Below are positions 1 through 4,756 of a stretch of DNA of 5,581 nucleotides, one piece after another; the first letter of the stretch is position 1; every line of letters begins with the position of its first letter. Below the pieces are notes generated by a model. That model saw nothing but the letters and a program-made list of their open reading frames with translations. It did not search any database and was not told the origin of the DNA. Origin of the DNA: an uncultured Porphyromonadaceae bacterium (GTDB lineage: Bacteria > Bacteroidota > Bacteroidia > Bacteroidales > Muribaculaceae); the NCBI GenBank assembly GCA_900550025.1, contig URQP01000129.1, positions 1-5,581 on the forward strand, written 5' to 3'. Both the position numbers and the translations under genes were made by a program.

Positions 1-782
1 TAGGGATTGGGCCGGCGCACGATGTTCGAATGATAAGGCCGTCCGTGCCAGCCCGGCCCCCATCCGGGACCATGATGATGCCCGTGCCATCCGGGACCCC
101 AGCCCCAGCCCGGTCCGTACCAGGGGTCGTACCACGAACTGTACCACGGTCCCCAACCGGGTCCGTACCAGGGATTGTGCCACGAGTTCCACCCGAAGCT
201 CCAGCCCCAGCTGCCGAACGAGAAGCTCGGACCCCAGGGCCTGTTCCACCCGTAGTACCACGGATCGGAGTAGATCACCGTGCCCCACGATCCGAACATC
301 GAGGTGATGTACTTGGGTTCCACCCACACCTGGTCGCCCATGACCACGATGTTGTAAAACGCCGGGTCGTAGGCCGACACGTAGTTGAAGGCCGAACCGT
401 AGCGGGCATTGATGTAGCTCGATGGCATCTTGTAGGTCGGCGACTCGAATCCGCGCAGGCGGCGCGCGTAAGCGCTTTCATAGTCGTCGGCCAACACGCT
501 CTCGTAAGGATTTGCGTCCGCAGAGCGGTATTCGTAATAGCTATTCTCCGCGGCAGCGGCCTTCGCTTCGGCGATCCGCGCCTCCCATTCGGCCCTGCGG
601 GCTTCGGCGGCAGCGCGCTGCGCCTCGGCCTCGGCCTGCTTCCTGCGGGAGATCTCCGCGCGGTCATGCACGGCGTAGAGATCGTCGGAAGCATACCCCG
701 CCGAGGCGTAGTAAGCCGACGAGCAGCTTGCGAGGCCTGCGGACAGGATGACGGTTCCGAATAAAATTTTCAACTTTTTCAT
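1..782 (-). CDS. Putative lipoprotein with Trp/Gly/Pro/Tyr-rich tail (3' end outside window)
   Basis: I do not recognise a named family. The frame is open from ATG at 782 to the left edge, giving 260 complete codons with no stop, so the C-terminus is missing. Residues 1-20 form a short lipoprotein signal: MKKLK, a hydrophobic stretch, then LASC with Cys20 as the likely lipidated residue, which predicts membrane anchoring. Residues about 41-80 are rich in Ala, Glu and Arg and probably form a charged helix or coiled coil. Residues 81-160 are Tyr-rich and contain a more ordinary globular segment around VVMGDQVWVEP. From residue 166 to 245 there are 18 tryptophans in 80 residues, in WYGPGWGPW-like units, plus a His cluster at 235-237. 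The start is supported by the signal peptide and by a promoter about 130 bases upstream. Codon use is GC-rich, unlike the genes right of the tRNA, so this is most likely a chromosomal gene. Function unknown; an exported surface or envelope protein is the safest reading. Confidence 0.8.
   Translation of the reverse strand, partial: MKKLKILFGTVILSAGLASCSSAYYASAGYASDDLYAVHDRAEISRRKQAEAEAQRAAAEARRAEWEARIAEAKAAAAENSYYEYRSADANPYESVLADDYESAYARRLRGFESPTYKMPSSYINARYGSAFNYVSAYDPAFYNIVVMGDQVWVEPKYITSMFGSWGTVIYSDPWYYGWNRPWGPSFSFGSWGWSFGWNSWHNPWYGPGWGPWYSSWYDPWYGPGWGWGPGWHGHHHGPGWGPGWHGRPYHSNIVRRPNP
60..173. repeat. Short direct repeats encoding WYGPGW / GPGW units
   Basis: The 14-mer GGTCCGTACCAGGG occurs at 112-125 and again at 160-173, 48 bases apart, equal to 16 codons. 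The 12-mer CCATCCGGGACC occurs at 60-71 and 87-98, 27 bases apart, equal to 9 codons. Both spacings preserve the reading frame of the lipoprotein tail. The repeats therefore look like in-frame duplication inside that gene rather than an independent DNA element. Such repeats can vary in copy number by slippage. Confidence 0.7.
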
Positions 783-910
783 AGCGCACGTAATGTTTGC
801 GTTAGTTCTTCAGATACCAAACGAAAACCGTACCGGTTTTAGTATCGTTCATCTTTATAAACGGCCGCGCACGGAAAATACTGCATGCGCGAAGCGGGTC
901 CGTCCGTTTG

Positions 911-942
911 CAAAGATACGAACCGGCGAAAGCAAAAGCAAA
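911..942 (-). promoter_or_regulatory. Bacteroidota-type promoter of the lipoprotein gene
   Basis: Read on the minus strand, TTTG (942-939) is followed after exactly 20 bases by TATCTTTG (918-911). This matches the -33 TTTG and -7 TAnnTTTG signals of the Bacteroidota primary sigma factor. Transcription would start near 904-905, leaving a 5' untranslated region of about 120 bases before the ATG at 782. Both boxes match fully, so this is the best-supported promoter in the window. Confidence 0.7.
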
Positions 943-1022
943 CTTGCCTGCATTTTGCCGGGCGGGCGTATCTTCGACGAAGTCAAAGGTACGAATAATT
1001 CCGGAAAAGCGGCAGAAACAGG

Positions 1023-1041
1023 GCCTCCGGAGGCGTTTTTT
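1023..1041 (+). terminator. Terminator-like hairpin with no obvious gene
   Basis: The palindrome GCCTCCGGAGGC (1023-1034) can form a short GC-rich stem of GCCT/AGGC with loop CCGG, followed by one G and six Ts (1036-1041). This has the shape of a weak intrinsic terminator reading rightward. No rightward gene is visible upstream. It may protect the tRNA promoter from read-through, end an unseen small transcript, or be chance. Confidence 0.35.
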
Positions 1042-1071
1042 CAACCAAATGTGATTTTTTCCGCACGAAAA

Positions 1072-1102
1072 TGTGCGAAAATAAAAAATATGTCTATATT
1101 TG
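1072..1102 (+). promoter_or_regulatory. Promoter of tRNA-Ser
   Basis: TATATTTG at 1095-1102 matches the Bacteroidota -7 consensus TAnnTTTG. The best upstream partner is TGTG at 1072-1075, three of four bases of the -33 box with 19-base spacing. Transcription would begin near 1108-1110, about 57 bases before the mature tRNA 5' end. Position and strand fit the tRNA. Confidence 0.6.
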
Positions 1103-1106
1103 CAGT

Positions 1107-1160
1107 CCCAAAACAACGGTTTTGGGTCGGGAGAACGGGGCAAGTCCTCCTCCCGCGACC
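1107..1160 (+). other. Folded 5' leader of the tRNA precursor
   Basis: Two stems can be drawn. The first is perfect: CCCAAAAC (1107-1114), loop AACG, GTTTTGGG (1119-1126). The second pairs GGTC and GGGAG (1125-1133) with CTCCC (1150-1154) and GACC (1157-1160), with a two-base bulge. They share two bases, so they are stacked or slightly competing. The first stem begins almost at the predicted transcription start. The leader would be removed by RNase P, and any regulatory role is speculative. Confidence 0.45.
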
Positions 1161-1165
1161 GAAAA

Positions 1166-1252
1166 GGAGAGGTGCCGGAGTGGTCGATCGGGCCGCACTC
1201 GAAATGCGGTGTACGGGCAACTGTACCGGGGGTTCGAATCCCTCTCTCTCCG
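1166..1252 (+). tRNA. tRNA-Ser, anticodon CGA
   Basis: An 87-base cloverleaf with a long variable arm, as expected for serine tRNA. The acceptor stem GGAGAGG (1166-1172) pairs with TCTCTCC (1245-1251), with one G-U pair, and the discriminator base is G1252. The anticodon stem CCGCA/TGCGG encloses a seven-base loop with anticodon CGA at 1200-1202, which reads codon UCG. The T arm has GGGGG, TTCGAAT and CCCTC. The variable arm uses GTAC/GTAC. CCA is not encoded, so it must be added after transcription. The 3' half is a common target for tyrosine recombinases, and the composition change just downstream suggests it was used here. Confidence 0.97.
1231..1252. other. Putative attachment site at the tRNA 3' end
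   Basis: The T-loop and acceptor 3' strand of tRNA-Ser are the likely crossover segment of an integrated element. Sequence left of this point is GC-rich and right of it is AT-rich, with mobilization-type content. The tRNA remains intact, as expected when the element restores the 3' end. The second copy of the repeat would lie at the far end of the element, outside the window, so the exact core cannot be defined here. Confidence 0.4.
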
Positions 1253-1285
1253 CAATAAATGTTGGAAATCAGCAAATTACAAAAC

Positions 1286-1329
1286 AAACACCCAATTTTA
1301 CACCCAATAATGTAAAATTGGGTGTTTTT
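1286..1329 (+). terminator. Strong intrinsic terminator, possibly bidirectional
   Basis: A perfect 17-base-pair stem joins 1286-1302 to 1311-1327 around the eight-base loop CCCAATAA. A run of five Ts (1325-1329) overlaps its 3' edge. On the plus strand it would end the tRNA transcript, 34 bases after the mature 3' end. On the minus strand the stem is followed by TTTGTTTTG, so it could also stop transcription leaving the cargo operon. It contains three copies of ACACCCAAT. Confidence 0.75.
1288..1325. repeat. Three copies of ACACCCAAT (two direct, one inverted)
   Basis: ACACCCAAT occurs at 1288-1296 and 1300-1308, a 12-base period, and its complement ATTGGGTGT at 1317-1325. The first and third copies form the terminator stem, while the second lies at the base of the loop and is not needed for it. 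Closely spaced short repeats beside an attachment site resemble arm-type recombinase or excisionase binding sites, but nothing here proves binding. Confidence 0.4.
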
Positions 1330-1390
1330 GTATTATTTAAGAAAACTGCCGAGCGACTATGCATTGATCAGTGATTCTTTCCATTTACAA

Positions 1391-1537
1391 TTACCTTATG
1401 AAGTCATGAAACAAAATCATACACAACACCATGCCGCTACACTCCGATGCGAGCTGAGCCTCAACGAAAGGTAGCATGAACATGACGATAATTGTGGCGC
1501 ATAGCCAATAGATATAGTTCTTATTTTCGAATTTCAT
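1391..1537 (-). pseudogene. Short membrane-protein ORF, probably the truncated N-terminus of a longer gene
   Basis: A 48-residue frame, ATG at 1537 to TAA at 1391, begins 18 bases after the stop of the tautomerase gene, the spacing expected of the last gene in the operon. Residues 8-28 (YIYWLCATIIVMFMLPFVEA and on) form one membrane segment. Residues 34-43 (SGMVLCMILF) look like the start of a second, but the frame then ends in HDFIR. The pattern of one helix, a short ASECSGM-like linker and a cut-off second helix suggests the beginning of a small multi-spanning membrane protein whose remainder has been lost, with the break near 1411. From memory, larger unnamed membrane proteins of about 100 residues have this linker; that recall is not checked. 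It could instead be a genuine small membrane peptide. There is no good Shine-Dalgarno sequence. Confidence 0.45.
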
Positions 1538-1555
1538 TATCCATCTATTTGCAAA

Positions 1556-1756
1556 TCAAGATTTATAATTTCGCTTGATTTCGTCAATCGACTTGCCGCC
1601 GATACCAAAGTTCTCATCCGGCAATTCCTTAATGGTTACGGTGAAGAACTGCGCCGGAATATGGATTATTTCGGCGGCTGTCGCTGTCAGCCGCTCAATA
1701 AGTTCTTTCTTTTGTTCGGCGGTCAATGCTCCGCTTTCAACTGATATGTATGGCAT
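1556..1756 (-). CDS. 4-oxalocrotonate tautomerase-like protein
   Basis: 66 residues, the normal size for this family. After removal of Met the chain begins with Pro1, the catalytic base that defines the tautomerase superfamily (MPYISVESG). Further family marks are the helix region TAEQKKELIERLT and the FGIGGKS segment near residues 49-55, whose Phe matches Phe50 of classical 4-oxalocrotonate tautomerase. The two arginines that classical enzymes use to hold the dicarboxylate substrate (Arg11 and Arg39) appear to be replaced, by Leu or Thr and by Thr, so the classical oxalocrotonate substrate is unlikely. Members form hexamers of small subunits in the cytoplasm. The gene lies 29 bases after the SnoaL-like gene on the same strand, so it is probably cotranscribed. 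Family assignment is firm; the reaction is unknown. Confidence 0.88.
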   Translation of the reverse strand: MPYISVESGALTAEQKKELIERLTATAAEIIHIPAQFFTVTIKELPDENFGIGGKSIDEIKRNYKS

Positions 1757-1785
1757 TGTAAAAGTGTTTTGGCATTACAAAACGT

Positions 1786-2139
1786 CTATTCGATTGGAAG
1801 ATTGTGTTGCTTCAAGAAACTAAGTTTGTCCCAGTAGCCCCTCTGATATACAATAAGATTGTTTTTGATATGGAAGAAGCCGCAACCACGCAACCCCAAT
1901 GGGTCTTTCCATTCCAATATAGCCCATTCTCCATCTTCAAAAATATTTTCAACAATACAAACCATTTTAGCCGTTGCGAACTCCCCGGCAAACATCCGGC
2001 GTATGGCTTCTTTTCCAGCCACGGGAGCGTTCGCCACCTGATGGTTTACGGCATCGTCCGCATATAGCGCGGCGATTCCCTCCACGTCGGACGCGTTGAA
2101 ACAATCAATCCATTTCTCCAGTACTTCTTTCGGTGTCAT
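1786..2139 (-). CDS. SnoaL-like / NTF2-fold protein
   Basis: 117 residues with the layout of the SnoaL-like domain (NTF2 fold, a curved sheet around a pocket). The N-terminal helix TPKEVLEKWIDCFNASDVEGI is followed by the family-typical LYADDAVNHQVANAP and the GKEAIRRMFAGEF helix. The C-terminal strands carry GCGFFHIKNNLIVYQRGYWD. This fold binds small hydrophobic ligands. Some members are cyclases, isomerases or hydratases, and many have no known reaction. Asp28, Asp29 and His33 line the position where catalytic residues often lie, but the match is not specific. Start ATG at 2139 gives the usual family length. The gap to the upstream acetyltransferase gene is 14 bases, which implies one transcript. 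A supporting role for another enzyme of the operon is possible. Confidence 0.85.
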   Translation of the reverse strand: MTPKEVLEKWIDCFNASDVEGIAALYADDAVNHQVANAPVAGKEAIRRMFAGEFATAKMVCIVENIFEDGEWAILEWKDPLGLRGCGFFHIKNNLIVYQRGYWDKLSFLKQHNLPIE

Positions 2140-2153
2140 TTGATGTTACATTT

Positions 2154-3011
2154 TTATAATGTCAAAACCATCTCAAATTGTTTACCGGCGAGGCAAACAC
2201 CTTTGGACGCGAGAAATGCGTCCAAAGAAGGAGTTGGAGATTCGACATTGATTACTTTTACTATTTCAGATTCAGTCATCTCAATCATTTGTTTTAGCAA
2301 GGAAGATGCGACGCCTTTTCTGCGGAAAGTCGGATCAACAGCTATCTGGGTAATGTCACCGGACTTTGGAGAGAAAACACAGTATCCTGACAAAACAGAA
2401 TCAACCATAGCTCCCAACGTCACCAAATCATCACCTGCTCTCTTAATAGATTCAATGTCATTCTGCCAGGATGGGGTAAAATCATGGAATGATTGGGCTG
2501 ACAAAATATCTTCAGACTTCAGCGCGACGATGGAGCATTTGGCAGGTTTGTCAGATAGATGGTTAACAACCAGTTGCTTCTTTTGAGTGAAGAAATTAAA
2601 TTCTCGTAAAATCTCGAAACCGAGACTTTCATATATTTTTAACGCTCTTTTATTATGTTGAAGCACCTCAAGCAAATAATTCTCTATACCGGCATTTTTC
2701 AGGAATGGCATAGAGTGCGTAAATATTCTTTTGGCAAGTCCTTGCCCTCTGAACTCTTTTCTTGTACCTGTTCCCGTATCGTATGCAGTAAGTTTGCCAT
2801 TATAGTATTTACCAATACCATTAAACGTGAACGCCACGATATTGTCATCATAGAATGCACCGAATGATAAAGCCGGATTGAAGCCTCGCCGTTTCAGCAT
2901 TGACTTCAATTCTGTCTTATCCACGCTGATTTCGTAATCCGAGAAAGCTGACTTGAAAGCCGTATATATTTGCTCGAATGAAATGCCTTCGAGGTTTTTT
3001 ATTTCAATCAT
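2154..3011 (-). CDS. Two-domain GNAT family N-acetyltransferase
   Basis: 285 residues containing two GNAT units. The first, about residues 1-145, has the acetyl-CoA pyrophosphate-binding motif EFRGQGLAKRIF (Arg88-Gly-Gln-Gly91-Leu-Ala93) and the following N-K-R-A-x3-IY-x3-GF signature (120-132). The second, about 160-285, has DPTFRRKGVASSLLKQM (around 226-242), again a R/Q-x-x-G-x-G/A motif, and a weaker C-terminal half. GNAT enzymes move acetyl from acetyl-CoA to an amine; the first domain looks the better preserved. Double GNAT proteins include aminoglycoside and small-amine acetyltransferases as well as many unknowns, and no residue here fixes the substrate. The gene starts 28 bases after the flavoprotein gene and ends 14 bases before the SnoaL-like gene. 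No Shine-Dalgarno sequence is evident. Confidence 0.9.
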   Translation of the reverse strand: MIEIKNLEGISFEQIYTAFKSAFSDYEISVDKTELKSMLKRRGFNPALSFGAFYDDNIVAFTFNGIGKYYNGKLTAYDTGTGTRKEFRGQGLAKRIFTHSMPFLKNAGIENYLLEVLQHNKRALKIYESLGFEILREFNFFTQKKQLVVNHLSDKPAKCSIVALKSEDILSAQSFHDFTPSWQNDIESIKRAGDDLVTLGAMVDSVLSGYCVFSPKSGDITQIAVDPTFRRKGVASSLLKQMIEMTESEIVKVINVESPTPSLDAFLASKGVCLAGKQFEMVLTL

Positions 3012-3039
3012 GGGTTACTTGCTATCGGATTCGTTACCA

Positions 3040-3606
3040 TTAATTTAATTTGAACAGGATTGAAGCCATGTTCTGACCGAGATTGCGCATATTGGCAATT
3101 CCTTCATTATCTTTAAGAACATCGCCAATTTCTCGCCCATAAACCATGTTCCAGTATGTGGAACCAGCAACTATCATCTCCTTGTTTAAGAAAAAATGAT
3201 TCATTGTATCGACCGCCGTCATACCTCCGGCACGACGAACGGCGGCAACTGCCACGCCCAGTTTGTGTTTCAATATTCCCGGATTGACAGCAGCGACAAC
3301 GCCACCTCTGTCCAACAATGCTTTCATTCGAGAGGAAACATCTGCTGAATAAACCGGCGAACCGAGAATTATCCCGTCAGCTCCAACTATTTTGCTAAAT
3401 ACCTCGGCAAAACCGTCTTTGCGGAATACACAATTACCTTTACCTTTACAGGCAAAACAAGCACGGCATGGCTCTATATCGACATCGGCCAATTGGATAA
3501 ACTCGGTTTCAATACCTCTCTTATTCAGTTCCTCAAATATCGTGCGGATTATGATAGCTGTATTACCATCTTTCCGTGAGCTGCCGTTAATTCCAATTAC
3601 TTTCAT
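3040..3606 (-). CDS. Flavodoxin-like NAD(P)H oxidoreductase, iron-sulfur flavoprotein type
   Basis: 188 residues of the flavodoxin-fold FMN reductase family. The N-terminal strand MKVIGINGSSRKDGNT carries the FMN-phosphate loop GSSRKDGNT (8-16). LGSPVYSADVSSRMKALLDR (81-100) is the conserved segment next to the flavin ring and the dimer interface. Four cysteines at 47, 50, 53 and 59 form C-x2-C-x2-C-x5-C, the compact pattern that binds a [4Fe-4S] cluster in iron-sulfur flavoproteins. Those proteins transfer electrons in anaerobes and can reduce oxygen species or quinone- and nitro-type compounds. Here the cluster is inferred from the motif alone. The ATG overlaps the TGA of the upstream acetyltransferase gene by four bases (ATGA), indicating translational coupling. 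The partner substrate is unknown. Confidence 0.9.
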   Translation of the reverse strand: MKVIGINGSSRKDGNTAIIIRTIFEELNKRGIETEFIQLADVDIEPCRACFACKGKGNCVFRKDGFAEVFSKIVGADGIILGSPVYSADVSSRMKALLDRGGVVAAVNPGILKHKLGVAVAAVRRAGGMTAVDTMNHFFLNKEMIVAGSTYWNMVYGREIGDVLKDNEGIANMRNLGQNMASILFKLN

Positions 3607-4118
3607 AGTCCTTTGTATTGTTCCATTTCAATGCAATTCCAAGTTTCGCCCAAGCAAGAATAGCTTTCTGTTGTTGGAACAATCACGCGCCTGAATCCGG
3701 CAGACTTATAGCAATGGATGGCTGACGGATTATTTTCAAAGACACCGAGTGATACTTTCGTAGCACCAAGCGTCTCAAAAGCATATTTGACTGCCATTGA
3801 AACAAGAGTTTTACCAAAACCTTGACCACGTTTTGAATCATCGACAATGACGAATCCCAAGCGTTGTTCCGATGAATCATCTGCCGGAGTGCGCAGGGTG
3901 ATATATCCCACAATGTTATTGCCATTCAACATTGTCAGGGCGCGTTGACTTTGTCCGTCAATATACCGCTCGTGATAGATATTCATATCTTCTGGTGTGA
4001 CCGGGTAACACTCATATCTGTCAGCGCACCATTGGCGCATAAGATATTCGTTTTTTAGCCAAGTAGTAATTACATTGGCATCTGTGGGCTGATATGGTCT
4101 AAGACTAAGGCGCATCAT
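3603..4118 (-). CDS. GNAT family N-acetyltransferase (RimJ/RimL-like)
   Basis: 171 residues, a normal length for a single GNAT domain. It opens with LRPYQPTDANVITTWLKNE, typical of the RimJ/RimL-like branch (Acetyltransf_3 type). The acetyl-CoA motif A is KRGQGFGKTLV (Arg97-Gly-Gln-Gly-Phe-Gly102). Motif B is ENNPSAIHCYKSAGFR (about 128-143), with the Tyr that often serves as general acid at 137. This branch includes ribosomal-protein N-terminal acetyltransferases, but also many enzymes acting on small amines and antibiotics, so the substrate is open. The first ATG (4118) overlaps the TAA of the upstream gene by one base (TAATG). A second ATG directly follows, so the start could be one codon later. 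The stop overlaps the flavoprotein start. It is clearly distinct from the second acetyltransferase in the operon. Confidence 0.9.
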   Translation of the reverse strand: MMRLSLRPYQPTDANVITTWLKNEYLMRQWCADRYECYPVTPEDMNIYHERYIDGQSQRALTMLNGNNIVGYITLRTPADDSSEQRLGFVIVDDSKRGQGFGKTLVSMAVKYAFETLGATKVSLGVFENNPSAIHCYKSAGFRRVIVPTTESYSCLGETWNCIEMEQYKGL

Positions 4119-4681
4119 TATAGAATTGTTTTCAACTCTTCATTGCAAAACATTGTCGGGGTAAATTCCACAATCTGATAGTTGGCAATGTCGTTGATGT
4201 GGAACGGATCTTCGGAAATAATAGCATCAACCGCTTCACGGTTGTTGGCTTTTATCATTATCACGCCACCAATGCGAGGGATCTGTGGCCCAGATGTTAT
4301 GAAATCTCCGATGGCATAATGTTTGGCGAGATATTCACGGTGCGCACTCAGATAGTTATCAACCTCGCTCAACGGCTTTTTGTATGTGAGAATTGCAATA
4401 AACATAACGAGTCTATTTTTCCAGCGTTTAAGGTGAGGGAAGAATTGACGCATCATGTCTTTAGCCTGTTCCTGTGTCAAGTTCTGTCCTGACTGTTTGT
4501 TTATCTCATCAGTGAATTGGGCGCAGTGGTCAATCATCTGCTCCATAGTCATATCCTGCGCAAACTTGCCATCTTTGTAGCAGTAGATGCAATAATCTTC
4601 ATTGAGTGTGCCATCGGTATTCGTACCGAGGATTTCGTTTGTTAGCGGCATTCCGCAGCTTTGACAGAATTTTTGTTCCAT
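4118..4681 (-). CDS. Zinc-ribbon / YciI-like fusion protein
   Basis: 187 residues from the preferred start at 4681. Residues 1-40 are a putative zinc ribbon: Cys6-x2-Cys9 (FCQSCGMPL) and Cys31-x2-Cys34 (YCIYCYKDG). Residues 41-88 are a helical stretch, MTMEQMIDHCAQF to FFPHLKRWK, that usually accompanies this zinc ribbon. Residues 91-175 are a YciI-related domain: a short strand, then SAHREYL with His114, GPQIPRIGGVIMIKANN, and the closing EDPFHINDIANYQIVEF. The YciI His/Asp pair is thought to be catalytic, but the family's reactions are mostly unknown. I chose 4681 because AAGGAA lies about seven bases upstream and the zinc ribbon begins at once. An in-frame ATG at 4732 would add 17 unconserved residues. 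It is the first gene of the operon and overlaps the next by one base. The zinc ribbon may sense or dock; this is inference. Confidence 0.85.
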   Translation of the reverse strand: MEQKFCQSCGMPLTNEILGTNTDGTLNEDYCIYCYKDGKFAQDMTMEQMIDHCAQFTDEINKQSGQNLTQEQAKDMMRQFFPHLKRWKNRLVMFIAILTYKKPLSEVDNYLSAHREYLAKHYAIGDFITSGPQIPRIGGVIMIKANNREAVDAIISEDPFHINDIANYQIVEFTPTMFCNEELKTIL

Positions 4682-4756
4682 ATCGTTTTCCTTTTCGCCC
4701 ATCAGTCCAACAGGGTAGGTTATTAAATACAAAAGCGTGGACTACCTATGTCAATC

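Larger units (their letters stand above)
783..1165. other. Intergenic region between lipoprotein and tRNA-Ser
   Basis: I find no convincing protein gene in these 383 bases. Long open frames cross it on both strands, but they run through the tRNA or into neighbouring genes and have no family features. It holds the minus-strand promoter of the lipoprotein, an orphan terminator-like hairpin at 1023-1041, a small CGCAC/GTGCG hairpin at 1062-1077, and the plus-strand promoter and leader of the tRNA. The two transcription units diverge from here. Confidence 0.6.

Noticed and set aside
30..764. Long plus-strand open frame rich in Pro, Val and Arg
   Set aside because: It is the complement of the lipoprotein gene, whose signal peptide, lipobox and promoter clearly favour the minus strand.
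802..1287. Minus-strand open frame of 161 codons antisense to the tRNA
   Set aside because: Its GIRTPGTVARTPHFECGPIDHS-type segment is the reverse of the tRNA-Ser gene, a common false protein call.
748..1374. Plus-strand open frame of 208 codons through the intergenic region
   Set aside because: It runs straight through the tRNA and the terminator hairpin and has no recognisable domain.
1938..1945. TATTTTTG on the minus strand as an internal promoter
   Set aside because: It fits the -7 consensus but lies inside the SnoaL-like gene in an AT-rich stretch, and the tight gene spacing already explains expression downstream.
2140..2586. Plus-strand open frame of 148 codons
   Set aside because: It lies opposite the two-domain acetyltransferase, which has two clear acetyl-CoA motifs; the plus-strand product has none.
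4682..4732. Seventeen extra N-terminal codons on the zinc-ribbon gene (ATG at 4732)
   Set aside because: The zinc ribbon starts directly at 4681 with an AAGGAA sequence at suitable distance, and the extra residues look unconserved.
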